Part shown: positions 46,093 through 54,442 of the stretch, piece after piece
Numbering within the stretch: position 1 is the first letter of the stretch
Layout: the number at the start of each line of letters is the position of its first letter
Assembly: GCA_003481005.1 (NCBI GenBank)
Contig: QUKC01000017.1
Coordinates: forward strand, 10,829-74,828
Length of the DNA stretch: 64,000 nt
Reading direction: 5' to 3'
From: Firmicutes bacterium TM09-10
Lineage (GTDB): Bacteria > Bacillota > Clostridia > Lachnospirales > Lachnospiraceae
Translations under genes and position numbers: made by a program
The notes under the pieces: generated by a model
What the model was told of the DNA's origin: nothing
What the model saw: only the letters and a program-made list of their open reading frames with translations
Database searches by the model: none

Positions 46093-47196
46093 CTAAATAT
46101 GTATCTTAGCTTCTGCAAGCAAAGCAGCCTGTTCCATTTCTTTTTCATAAGCTCCTTTGGCATAAGCAACATCACTTTTTGCCCGGAGTTCTTTATCTTT
46201 TGCCAGTTTCTTCATGACCTCCGCAAGGTCAGCGTCCAGAGTACCACGCTTTACATAGCGATTTATGGTGTTCAGCCTCTTTTCATATATCTGGATAATC
46301 GGATGATCGTCTGCAAGCTCTCGCTGTTCTCTGCCTTTTAGATTGCCGATTTGCCGGCAAGTGCGGTGCAGCTTGTCCCCCGGTGCATAGCCGCCGCAGT
46401 ATTTGGTGTGCCTTGCGTTGGTGGTGAGGAACCACTTGCCGCAGATTTTGCATTTTTTCGGGGCATGACCAACACATAAGCCCTCAAAAAGATCAGACCG
46501 GAACATCCCTACAAAGGATACATAGTGCATCCGCTTGACCAGCTTCGCAACTTTTTCGCCGGGACGGATGACGGATACATACTGAACGGAATTGTTCAGG
46601 GTAGACATCCAGGCATTGCCTTCCGTGATGGAAAACTCCGGCGGGAAATAGCTGCCGAACATTTTTGCAAAACCCTCTGCGGTGCGGTCTGCTTCGTTGC
46701 CGTCTGTTTTTTCTGCAAAATCAAGCATGGCCGTTTGGTATTCCCCAAGGGAGTATGCCAGATGCCCGAAAACTGCGGTATAGCGTTGGAGCATCATCGC
46801 ATCGGTAAAGTTCTGGATTTCTTCAAATTGCAAAGAATTGGTTGCGGCTTTTATGGCAAACTCCACATATTTCAGCGCATTGTCCACAGTAAAGACTTTT
46901 TCAATCCGTTCTCTGTGCTTTGAGATATTCATATAGGAGAACGGCGGTGTTTGACTGAGAATATCGAGCATCGTCAGAGCAGCTTCCTTTGCAATAGGAC
47001 AGAGTGCAGAAGCATCCTGTCCGGCGTTTAATATTCCAAGCAGCAGATTGATTTTCTCGCATTGCTCGTTTATTTTTGCAATGGTATTCACAGGAACATT
47101 CAGTGCATCACAGGCAAGCGTACCGACAGGAAATGCTTTGCTCTCATATATGACCGTATCCTGCCAGAAATCCAATGTCATCAATTCTTGATTCAT
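46093..47196 (-). CDS. DUF6076-type protein with zinc ribbon
   Basis: A 367-aa protein. The C-terminal part has paired cysteines KKCKICGKWFLTTNARHTKY and C-GG...HRTCRQIG (residues ~260-295), a likely zinc ribbon, then a helical tail. The N-terminal ~250 residues are helical with no known fold. GGAGG precedes the ATG at 47196. Such proteins recur in Clostridial mobile elements near replication genes; function unknown. Confidence 0.65.
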   Translation of the reverse strand: MNQELMTLDFWQDTVIYESKAFPVGTLACDALNVPVNTIAKINEQCEKINLLLGILNAGQDASALCPIAKEAALTMLDILSQTPPFSYMNISKHRERIEKVFTVDNALKYVEFAIKAATNSLQFEEIQNFTDAMMLQRYTAVFGHLAYSLGEYQTAMLDFAEKTDGNEADRTAEGFAKMFGSYFPPEFSITEGNAWMSTLNNSVQYVSVIRPGEKVAKLVKRMHYVSFVGMFRSDLFEGLCVGHAPKKCKICGKWFLTTNARHTKYCGGYAPGDKLHRTCRQIGNLKGREQRELADDHPIIQIYEKRLNTINRYVKRGTLDADLAEVMKKLAKDKELRAKSDVAYAKGAYEKEMEQAALLAEAKIHI

Positions 47197-47208
47197 GCTT
47201 GCCCTCCT

Positions 47209-47325
47209 GTCCTGTTTTTTCATTTTTCTAATTATATCATGTAAATGTGAAGAAATCTACGTCCTCAGATAAGTTGTCCTGTTTTTTGAAACAGGATTGT
47301 CCTGTCATTAGCCTGTTTTTTGAAA
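47209..47325. repeat. Direct repeats in the divergent promoter region
   Basis: CCTGTTTTTTGAAA occurs exactly at 47278-47291 and 47312-47325, and a shorter relative (TCCTGTTTTTT) near 47209. They could be regulator sites or replication iterons next to the primase. A hairpin, GCGAAGCACC/GGTGCTTCG, lies at about 47353-47388. Confidence 0.4.
47231..47236 (-). promoter_or_regulatory. Extended -10 promoter for leftward genes
   Basis: On the minus strand, TGA-TATAAT forms an extended -10 about 35 bases before the zinc-ribbon gene. No good -35 is evident. Confidence 0.4.
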
Positions 47326-47418
47326 AATCCGTCATAACCATAATAGAAGGAGCGAAGCACCTGCCAATCACGGCGGGTGCTTCGTGCTTTCCAGAATATT
47401 ATGAACGGAGGGTTTTCT

Positions 47419-48039
47419 ATGACAATCTATGAAACCATCAAGGCGGCAATCAGCGTCAAGCAAGCCGCCGAACATTACGGGCTGAAAGTGAGCCACAACG
47501 GCATGGCTTGCTGCCCGTTCCACAACGACAGGCATCCGAGCTTGAAGCTGAATGAGGACTATTTTTTCTGCTTCGGCTGCGGAGCCAAAGGGGATGTGAT
47601 CGACCTTGTGGCAAGGCTGTTCAATCTGAGCAGTTATGAAGCAGCGCAAAAGCTGGCTTTGGACTTCGGGCTTGACCCGAAACCGCCCACTGCCGCAGCT
47701 ATGGTCAAGCCGAAGCGTCCCTATATCCGTCAGTTCCGGGAGGATGAAATGCTGTGCTTCCGGGTGCTGACGGATTATTTGCATCTGTTGGAAGATTGGA
47801 AAGTGCGCTATGCTCCCAAGACACCGGAAGATGCTCTGGATGACCGTTTTGTGGAAGCCTGCCAGATGCACTGCCATATCGAATATATGGCAGATGTGCT
47901 GACGGTGGGTGATCTGGAAGAACGGGTGGCATTGGTGGACAAGCTGATGCAGGACGGCAAAATTGCTTTTCTGCAAGAGTATACCGCACGAAAGAAAAAG
48001 GAGGTGGCGCACCATGGCGAAGAACCGGAAAACGCCTGA
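47419..48039 (+). CDS. CHC2 zinc-finger DNA primase-like protein
   Basis: A 206-aa protein with the N-terminal zinc-binding domain of DnaG-type primases: AISVKQAAEHYGLKVSHNGM, CCPFHNDRHPSLKLN, FFCFGCGAKGDVIDLVARL (CHC2 cysteines and His). It lacks the catalytic TOPRIM core. GGAGG precedes the ATG at 47419. It overlaps the next gene by 26 bases and likely supplies primer recognition for element replication. Confidence 0.9.
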   Translation: MTIYETIKAAISVKQAAEHYGLKVSHNGMACCPFHNDRHPSLKLNEDYFFCFGCGAKGDVIDLVARLFNLSSYEAAQKLALDFGLDPKPPTAAAMVKPKRPYIRQFREDEMLCFRVLTDYLHLLEDWKVRYAPKTPEDALDDRFVEACQMHCHIEYMADVLTVGDLEERVALVDKLMQDGKIAFLQEYTARKKKEVAHHGEEPENA

Positions 48040-49405
48040 TATGAACTTGCCCATGTGGTTTGACGGGCAGAACATCAACGAAGCTCTGTTTTGTGAAGAA
48101 TTTCTGCATGAGCGCAGGATCATCTTCGCAAACGGAGCTTTTTTCACGCCCGATGGTCGAGTGACGGACGATCTTCCTCTGCGTGGGGAGATTTACGACA
48201 AGCTGAAATTCTGTGCCGTAAACAATATCCCCCGGAAGATCACCAACATTCTGGAAGTGCTGAAACTGGAAGCGCAAGTGCCGGACTTTCCACCGGAGCA
48301 GGATCGGATTCATTTGTCCAACGGTACGCTGCTATTGAACGGCACATTTACCGAGGGCAGACCGGCTATCGTGCGGAGCCGTTTGCCGGTTGCTTACAAT
48401 CCCGATGCTACTGCGCCGGTGATCTGGCTGAACTTTCTGGATGGGTTGCTTTACGCCGAGGACATTCCAACTTTGCAGGAGTTTATCGGCTATTGCCTGA
48501 TTCCCTCCAACAAGGGGCAGCGCATGATGGTGATTAAAGGCAACGGCGGCGAGGGTAAATCTCAAATCGGTGCGGTACTGTCTACCATCTTCGGCACGAA
48601 TATGAAAGACGGCAGCATCGGCAAGATTTCTGAAAACCGCTTCGCCCGTGCCGATTTGGAACACATTCTCCTGTGCGTGGATGATGATATGCGGATGGAA
48701 GCTCTGCGCCAGACCAACTATGTAAAATCCATTGTCACCGCACAGGGCAAGATGGATTTGGAACGCAAAGGCAAGCAGAGTTATCAGGGTTGGATGTTCG
48801 CCCGATTGCTGGCATTCAGCAACGGTGATCTGCAAGCCTTGTATGACCGCAGTGACGGATTTTATCGCAGACAGCTTGTGCTGACCACCAAGGAAAAGCC
48901 AGTGGACAGAGCTGACGATCCCGACCTTGCGGAGAAGATGAAAGCTGAAGCCGAGGGTATCTTCCTGTGGGCATTTGAAGGCTTACAGCGGCTTGTTGCC
49001 AACAACTTTAAGTTTACGGAGAGTGAGCGTATCCGGGAAAACCGGGAAGCGGTCAAGCGTGACAACAACAATGTCTTTGATTTCATGGATTCCGAGGGAT
49101 ACATCCAGCGTAAAGCGGATGCGTCCATCAGTTCCAAGGATTTCTATGAAATCTACCGGATGTGGTGCGAAGAAAATTCCCTTGCACCGCTGAAAGCCCG
49201 CAGCTTCAGCGACGCCATGATTGCCAATGCCGGGAGATTCAATCTGGAACATTGCAACAATATCACCAACTCTGCCGGACGGCGGGTTTGGGGATTCATG
49301 GGAGTGGAAGCCATTGCACGACCTCATATAAATGGGTTTTACGGAGATTCGCCGTGTACGTACGTACCGGAGGACATTCCAGAGGAATGGCGGCAGGTCG
49401 AGTAA
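48014..49405 (+). CDS. P4/D5-type phage/plasmid helicase-primase
   Basis: A 463-aa superfamily 3 helicase. Walker A is MVIKGNGGEGKSQIGAVLST (~residue 175), followed by Walker B LLCVDDDMRME, sensor region LAFSNGDLQALYDRSDGFYR and a winged-helix C-terminus (SSKDFYEIYRMWCEEN). It should unwind element DNA during replication of the mobilised or circular form, working with the CHC2 protein. AAGGAGG precedes the start. Confidence 0.9.
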   Translation: MAKNRKTPDMNLPMWFDGQNINEALFCEEFLHERRIIFANGAFFTPDGRVTDDLPLRGEIYDKLKFCAVNNIPRKITNILEVLKLEAQVPDFPPEQDRIHLSNGTLLLNGTFTEGRPAIVRSRLPVAYNPDATAPVIWLNFLDGLLYAEDIPTLQEFIGYCLIPSNKGQRMMVIKGNGGEGKSQIGAVLSTIFGTNMKDGSIGKISENRFARADLEHILLCVDDDMRMEALRQTNYVKSIVTAQGKMDLERKGKQSYQGWMFARLLAFSNGDLQALYDRSDGFYRRQLVLTTKEKPVDRADDPDLAEKMKAEAEGIFLWAFEGLQRLVANNFKFTESERIRENREAVKRDNNNVFDFMDSEGYIQRKADASISSKDFYEIYRMWCEENSLAPLKARSFSDAMIANAGRFNLEHCNNITNSAGRRVWGFMGVEAIARPHINGFYGDSPCTYVPEDIPEEWRQVE

Positions 49406-49456
49406 ATCCCATTGCTGGTACGTATGTACGCAGCAAAAGAGCGTGAAACGCTCGTT

Positions 49457-49530
49457 ATAGAAACAGCACACATCCTCTCGTTCGGGCTGTTTCTATGTCC
49501 ACAGGCTTTTGAAAAAGTGTCTGTGGACAT
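49457..49530. repeat. Two adjacent perfect inverted repeats
   Basis: ATAGAAACAG (49457-49466) pairs with 49487-49496, and ATGTCCACAG (49495-49504) pairs with 49521-49530, both with 10 perfect pairs; the arms share two bases. They occupy the gap between the helicase and relaxase genes and could fold in single-stranded DNA. Confidence 0.6.
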
Positions 49531-49696
49531 CGGCTGCAAGAGGAAGTTGACACAGAACAGCTTCATGCAGACGGGGCTGACCATGGGAAAAGGCGCAGAC
49601 ATTTTCGCCTTGGTCAGCAGAGGTCACCGCAGTGACCGCATTCCCCCTCGGGAGAGCCCTCGGAGAGCCCACGGCACTTTGCAGCCAGTATGGATG

Positions 49697-49724
49697 AAAG
49701 TGTCATAGTGGGTTATTACACTTT
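49697..49724 (+). other. oriT: Origin of transfer (oriT), MobV type
   Basis: AAAGTGT (49697-49703) and ACACTTT (49718-49724) are perfect inverted arms around CATAGTGGGTTATT. The centre TAGTGGG/TTAT resembles the pMV158-family nick site TAGTGTG/TTAT. It lies about 60 bases before the MobV relaxase start. Confidence 0.75.
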
Positions 49725-49783
49725 GAAAAAGTGCCTCTCCGTAGTTCTCCGCTGTCTGCAAATCTCAAAGAAAGGAAACGCCA

Positions 49784-51073
49784 ATGGCAAGAAACGATGG
49801 AATAGACCGTACCGTAGCCAGAAATCAGGACTTGGGAAACCCGGCAGATGTGGCAAAGGTACAGGAACACAATGAGCGTGAAAAGGACAGCTACAGCAAT
49901 CAGGACATCGTGCCGGAACGCACTTCTCTGAACGTCCATTTCAAAGCACCCACGGACGATTATGTAAAAATGTTTGAGCAGATGGAACAAGACGGCGTGA
50001 TCTCCACCAGAGGTCTGAAACCGGATGCCGTCAAATACGGTGAGTTGGTATTTGATGTGAATTCCGCTTATTTCTACAATCATGGCGGCTATGAATTTGC
50101 GAAACAGTTTTATGCCGATGCCTACAAAGCTGCTGCGGAGATCGTAGGTGGTGAGCAGTATATCCTCTCCGCTGTGATGCACGCCGATGAGCGCAACCGA
50201 GCAATGTCCGAAGCTTTGGGCGAAGATGTGTACCACTACCACCTTCATGTGGTTTATATCCCGGTGGTGGAAAAGCAGATACTTTGGTCGAAGCGATGCA
50301 AGGATGAAGACCTCCGGGGAACCGTTAAGGAGGTCATCACACAGGTCAGCCGCAGTAAGAAATGGGAGTCCAAGCCGGTGCTTGACGAGGACGGTAATCC
50401 AATGTTGAACGCAAGAGGAAAAAAGATTTTGAGGTCATCCTACAGTGTGTTGCAGGATGACTTTTTTCATTTCATGCGAGTTGCCGGATATACCGATCTG
50501 GAGCGTGGAGAACGTGGAAGCACCGAGGAACATCTGACTGTGACCCAGTTCAAGGTGCAGGCAGAACAGCAGCGGCTGGAAACTGTGGCCGGGCAGGTAG
50601 CACAGGCAGAGCAGAGTTTGGAGGATGCCAAAGCTGCCACAGCAAAACAGAAAAAGAAACTGGAATCTTTGCAAAAGGAAACCAAGGCGGCAAAGACCAT
50701 TGCGCTGACAGTGCAGGACATTGAAGCAATGGGCAAAAAAGCCACATTCGGAAACAATATCACGCTGACACCGGATGAATGCGACACACTCAAACGCTAT
50801 GCGGTCAATGGCATTATCGCCAATGTTGACAACAAGCGTCTGAAAGAAAAACTGGCTTCCGCAGAAAAGACGGTTTCCATCTGGAAGCAGCGGTATGAAG
50901 TGGTAAACGAAAAATATATGGAACTCAAACAGAAAGCCCAACCCTTTCTGGATGCACTGGAAATCGCATCCGAGAAGGTTCAGGCTTTTATCAATTCTAT
51001 CCTCATCAGAGGAAAGCAAACACAGGAACACGAACACCCTGCCCGGAAGCGTGGACAGGATATGGAACTTTGA
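49784..51073 (+). CDS. MobV-family relaxase (Mob/Pre)
   Basis: A 429-aa relaxase nicking oriT to start conjugative mobilisation. The N-terminal domain (~1-210) includes RTSLNVHFKAPTDDYVKMFE and the metal-binding HxH in DVYHYHLHVVYIPVV; a long coiled coil follows (VAGQVAQAEQSLEDAKAATA). It needs a helper conjugation system in the same cell, because no type IV secretion genes were seen nearby. AAAGGAA precedes the ATG. Confidence 0.93.
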   Translation: MARNDGIDRTVARNQDLGNPADVAKVQEHNEREKDSYSNQDIVPERTSLNVHFKAPTDDYVKMFEQMEQDGVISTRGLKPDAVKYGELVFDVNSAYFYNHGGYEFAKQFYADAYKAAAEIVGGEQYILSAVMHADERNRAMSEALGEDVYHYHLHVVYIPVVEKQILWSKRCKDEDLRGTVKEVITQVSRSKKWESKPVLDEDGNPMLNARGKKILRSSYSVLQDDFFHFMRVAGYTDLERGERGSTEEHLTVTQFKVQAEQQRLETVAGQVAQAEQSLEDAKAATAKQKKKLESLQKETKAAKTIALTVQDIEAMGKKATFGNNITLTPDECDTLKRYAVNGIIANVDNKRLKEKLASAEKTVSIWKQRYEVVNEKYMELKQKAQPFLDALEIASEKVQAFINSILIRGKQTQEHEHPARKRGQDMEL

Positions 51074-51088
51074 TGGAGGAATCGCCTA

Positions 51089-51274
51089 TTGAAGAAATAT
51101 TATGAGGAAGCGAAATATAATGCGGCATTTGACCGCTGTGTGGATGTTATGAGCCAGATGCTCCAGAAATATGGACATCAGGTTTTGGATAAATTGGAAC
51201 AGGACGCACCGCAGGGAGTGGAGCATTCCGAGGAAAGTAATCAAGCGCAGCTTCTGACGGATAAGGCTGCGTAA
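51089..51274 (+). CDS. Conserved small protein of mobilisable elements (DUF6103-like)
   Basis: A 61-aa helical protein starting with TTG (51089) behind TGGAGG: KKYYEEAKYNAAFDRCVDVM, then QKYGHQVLDKLEQDA. Such short proteins often sit between mob and recombinase genes. Function unknown. Confidence 0.65.
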   Translation: MKKYYEEAKYNAAFDRCVDVMSQMLQKYGHQVLDKLEQDAPQGVEHSEESNQAQLLTDKAA

Positions 51275-51286
51275 AATTTGCAATTT

Positions 51287-51335
51287 ACACGTTGCGTATT
51301 CGCTATGGCTATGCTATAATGATTACGCAACGTGT
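51287..51335 (+). promoter_or_regulatory. Operator-promoter with perfect 12-bp inverted arms
   Basis: ACACGTTGCGTA (51287-51298) and TACGCAACGTGT (51324-51335) are exact inverted repeats. Between and overlapping them is a promoter: TTGCGT (51292-51297), 17 bp, TATAAT (51315-51320). Binding of a repressor to the arms would block transcription of the HTH and recombinase genes. Confidence 0.85.
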
Positions 51336-51363
51336 ATTTTTGGCTTTTGTGGAGAAAAGACGG

Positions 51364-51594
51364 ATGGATTGTAAAAACAGAATTATAAAGTTGCGTGAAA
51401 GCACAGGACTGAATCGGAAAGATTTTTGCAAGCTCGTCCATATTCCTTACCGGACTATGACTGAATGGGAATTGGACAACCGCCATGCACCGGATTATGT
51501 GCTGTGGCTTTTGGAGTATTATATCCGCAACGAGGGACTTATGGTAAAAGGAAGGAATGAGGGAGGTGGAGATTCTGAAAAAGAAACAACTTAA
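51364..51594 (+). CDS. Small HTH regulator
   Basis: A 76-aa protein with an XRE-like helix-turn-helix: IIKLRESTGLNRKDFCKLVH, IPYRTMTEWELDNRHAPDYV, LWLLEYYIRNEG. GGAG precedes the ATG at 51364; an earlier start lies inside the operator. It probably binds the inverted arms just upstream and controls its own gene and the recombinase, whose start it overlaps. Confidence 0.75.
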   Translation: MDCKNRIIKLRESTGLNRKDFCKLVHIPYRTMTEWELDNRHAPDYVLWLLEYYIRNEGLMVKGRNEGGGDSEKETT

Positions 51595-53260
51595 ATGCTA
51601 TCTTTATACAAGAGTGTCCACCTCGATGCAGGTTGACGGATACAGCTTGGATGCCCAGCGTGACAAGCTGCGGAAGTATGCGGCATACGAGGATATGATC
51701 GTTGCCGGGGAGTATTCTGACGAGGGCTTTTCCGGAAAGAACATTCAAGGGCGGCAGGAGTTTCAACGGATGCTGAATGACATCCAGGACGGCAAAGATG
51801 ATGTTTCTTATGTGTTGGTCTTTAAGCTGTCCCGATTTGGCAGAAATGCAGCGGACGTTCTGAACTCTTTGCAACTCATGCAGGATTTCGGTGTCAATCT
51901 GATCTGCGTGGAGGATGGCATTGACAGCTCCAAGGATGCAGGAAAGCTGATGATCTCTGTGCTGTCTGCGGTGGCAGAGATTGAGCGAGAAAATATCCGC
52001 ACACAGACAATGGCAGGACGGGAGCAAAAGGCTCGTGAAGGCAAATGGAACGGCGGTTTCGCTCCCTATGGATACAAACTGGAAAACGGAAACCTTGTCA
52101 TTGCAGAGGATGAAGTGGAAGTTATCCGAGTAATCTATGATCGTTATATTCATACAAACGAGGGTGTTGCAGGAGTTGCAAAATATCTGAACCGCAATGG
52201 TTATGTAAAGAAACTAAGACAGAATAATACCATTCCGGGATTTTCAAGAGATTTTGTGAAAAATGTATTGTACAATCCTGTTTATATGGGAAAGATTGCT
52301 TACGGCAGACGAAGAACTGAAAAGAAACAGGGTACAAGAAACGAGATGCACGTGGTTGAGCAGTCGGAGTTTCCGGTTTATGAAGGACAGCACGAAGCTA
52401 TCATTTCTGAAGAGGATTGGTATCTGGCACAGGAAAAGCGCAAGATCAATTCCTTTAAGCGGGAAAAGGTCAACAATCCAGACCACGCACACATCCTGTC
52501 CGGTATCTTGAAATGCCCATGCTGCGGCAAGAGTATGTACGGCAATATCGCCAAGGCACACAGCAAGGACAAGAAAACACGGTATTATTACTACTGCAAA
52601 AATACGGTTACACCCACAGGGCATGAGTGTAGCTTCCGGCTCAATATCGAGCAGACGGAAATCAATAAATTTGTGGCAAAGATCATTTCCGCTATGGTCA
52701 ATAATCCCCGATTTGTAGAAGCAATTCAAGCGAAAATCGGAACGGCGGTTGATACAGAGGATATGGAAAAGCAGATCGCCGTTCTGCAAGGACAGCTAAA
52801 GCAAGCCTTTGGAACGAAAAGCCGCTTGGAGCGTCAGATGGATACCTTGGACATCAACGATGCCCACTATGACAGAAAAATTTTGGATTTGCAGCGCCGA
52901 TATGATGAACAGTATGATACGATAGAGGAAATCGAAGTTCAGATTGGCGAATTGCAAAGTCAGATACGCAGCATCCAGCAGGAGAAAATCTCCGGCGATA
53001 ACATTTATCGGCTCTTACTGGCATTTGATGAAGTCTACCATTCCGCAACGGAAGCAGAACAGAAAGAGTTTATGAAAGCCTTTATCGAGCGAATTGAGAT
53101 GTTCCCGGAAAAGAGAAAAGACGGAAGCTGGATAAAGAAGATTGTATTCAATTTCCCTGTGCCTATTGATGGCGAGGAAGTGAAAGAACTTCCCTTGGAA
53201 ACTGAAACAACTGTCGAGACAGTGATAATGATGACGTATTGTGGTGATAAGGGGAAATAG
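51557..53260 (+). CDS. Large serine recombinase
   Basis: A 567-aa site-specific recombinase for integration and excision. The resolvase domain has catalytic Ser21 in CYLYTRVSTSMQVDGYSLDA and KLSRFGRNAADVLNSLQ with the catalytic Args. Then a recombinase domain (~170-270) and a zinc ribbon (CPCCGKSMYGN with C-KN...HEC, ~315-355), then a coiled coil (~395-475). It ends in TTVETVIMMTYCGDKGK; VETV matches the RlmD attachment motif in frame, suggesting the last codons come from the chromosome. ATG at 51557 has only a tightly spaced site; a downstream CTG at 51575 behind GGGAGG is an alternative. Confidence 0.92.
   Translation: MREVEILKKKQLKCYLYTRVSTSMQVDGYSLDAQRDKLRKYAAYEDMIVAGEYSDEGFSGKNIQGRQEFQRMLNDIQDGKDDVSYVLVFKLSRFGRNAADVLNSLQLMQDFGVNLICVEDGIDSSKDAGKLMISVLSAVAEIERENIRTQTMAGREQKAREGKWNGGFAPYGYKLENGNLVIAEDEVEVIRVIYDRYIHTNEGVAGVAKYLNRNGYVKKLRQNNTIPGFSRDFVKNVLYNPVYMGKIAYGRRRTEKKQGTRNEMHVVEQSEFPVYEGQHEAIISEEDWYLAQEKRKINSFKREKVNNPDHAHILSGILKCPCCGKSMYGNIAKAHSKDKKTRYYYYCKNTVTPTGHECSFRLNIEQTEINKFVAKIISAMVNNPRFVEAIQAKIGTAVDTEDMEKQIAVLQGQLKQAFGTKSRLERQMDTLDINDAHYDRKILDLQRRYDEQYDTIEEIEVQIGELQSQIRSIQQEKISGDNIYRLLLAFDEVYHSATEAEQKEFMKAFIERIEMFPEKRKDGSWIKKIVFNFPVPIDGEEVKELPLETETTVETVIMMTYCGDKGK
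53207..53234. other. Putative attR at the recombinase 3' end
   Basis: CTGTCGAGACAGTGATAATG encodes TVETVIM, matching the rlmD segment at about 38559-38570 (TGT-S-GAGAC-R-GT). If correct, excision would restore an rlmD ending VETVIMMTYCGDKGK. Confidence 0.5.
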
Positions 53261-53306
53261 GGTTGTATAACTACAAGATATTGTGGTTTGAAACTGAAAA
53301 ATGAAC

Positions 53307-53349
53307 AAAAATCGAGGCGGAAATGGACGGTTTTCGACCTCGATTTTTT
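53307..53349 (+). terminator. Terminator after the recombinase
   Basis: AAAATCGAGG pairs with CCTCGATTTT, with GGAAA/TTTTC extending the stem inside, followed by TT. Confidence 0.8.
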
Positions 53350-53432
53350 GAGCTTTTGACAGATGACATCGGAGAAAGGAAGGGAGAAAATAGATGACAA
53401 TGGAGTAACTTGTGAATTTATAAGCAAATTAT

Positions 53433-53810
53433 TTAGTGGGGGGAGATAGAAGAATTTGTCAATATAGTATTTTCCTGAATATTTTCAAGTTGCTCAAGCA
53501 TATTTAGCATTGCATCTTGCATCAGTGGGTTAAGACGCTGATATCTCTGTAAAAAATCATGAAATTGCTCAAATTCATTCATTGCCTGAAGCTGACGGGT
53601 TGAATCTCTTTTATTATCTGAGAGGCAGAGGACATAATCTGTAGTCACATTAAAAAATTCAGAAATTTTTATGAGCATCTCTGACGAAATATTTCCAGTC
53701 CCGTTTTCTATGCGGCTGATTGCTTGCTGGGAGGAGTGGAGAATTTTAGCAAACTGAATTTGGGATATCCCCTGGCTTTTTCGCAATTCTTTTAAACGGT
53801 TTGCGGGCAT
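53433..53810 (-). CDS. XRE-family regulator
   Basis: A 125-aa regulator with RLKELRKSQGISQIQFAKIL, HSSQQAISRIENGTGNIS, LIKISEFFNVTTDYVLCL as the helix-turn-helix. The C-terminal ~60 residues are helical (RYQRLNPLMQDAMLNMLEQL). AAGGGA precedes the ATG. It lies outside the proposed element and could regulate the accessory genes to the right. 53811-54235 upstream of it holds no recognisable gene. Confidence 0.9.
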   Translation of the reverse strand: MPANRLKELRKSQGISQIQFAKILHSSQQAISRIENGTGNISSEMLIKISEFFNVTTDYVLCLSDNKRDSTRQLQAMNEFEQFHDFLQRYQRLNPLMQDAMLNMLEQLENIQENTILTNSSISPH

Positions 53811-54235
53811 AATGATATTCCCTTCACTAAAAAATACTGTTTCTTATAATATTTTATCAGAATTAGACTATATTTATACCCGATTAAGCGTTTATGGAAA
53901 ATACATAAATAATGAGTAAAATGGGTGTGAGAAGAAAAAATTACAGATAAGGTACCTGAAAATGACAAGTTGAAGGATAAGATGAAATATCTGATATGAT
54001 TATAAACAATGTTAGTTTAATACTTTTTTATGCCACAATAAAATATGCGTTTCCGGGCACACTGTCAGATTGATGCTGAAATTGTACTGTTTCGTCAGTT
54101 TTATACTATGTGTGCCAGTTTGTAAGAATAGTTGGATTGTATGTTTTATGAGTTAAAGTATTAGGGGTTAAGGTTTATAACATTTAATGATGTGGCAAGG
54201 GCGGATAATAAAAATGAAGATAAGGAGTGTGTTAA

Positions 54236-54392
54236 ATGAAAGAATCCCCGATTTCAAGGTTCGACGCGACAGCTAGATAATATCTTGAAAAGAAATGGAT
54301 TGCCATCAATATTTGATTATAATTATCGGGCTTTTACAGGAAAAGAACTACCAGAGGTGAGTGTGGAGTGGAATAAATCTGTTGTGAATTGA
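54236..54392 (+). pseudogene. Frameshifted remnant of a small gene
   Basis: ATG at 54236 follows AAGGAG, but its frame stops after 14 codons; shifting one base gives a continuous frame FQGSTRQLDNILKRNG and LPSIFDYNYRAFTGKELPEV to a stop at 54392. This is best read as a small protein gene (about 50 codons) with a frameshift near 54247, or the tail of a lost gene. No family recognised. Confidence 0.45.
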
Positions 54393-54442
54393 AAGATAAG
54401 TTCAATGATAAATAATGACAGAACTTAATATTGGGAGGAAAC

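Noticed and set aside
49412..49708. 98-codon frame between helicase and relaxase genes
   Set aside because: It covers two perfect inverted repeats and part of oriT, has no ribosome site and no domain; more likely non-coding transfer-origin DNA.
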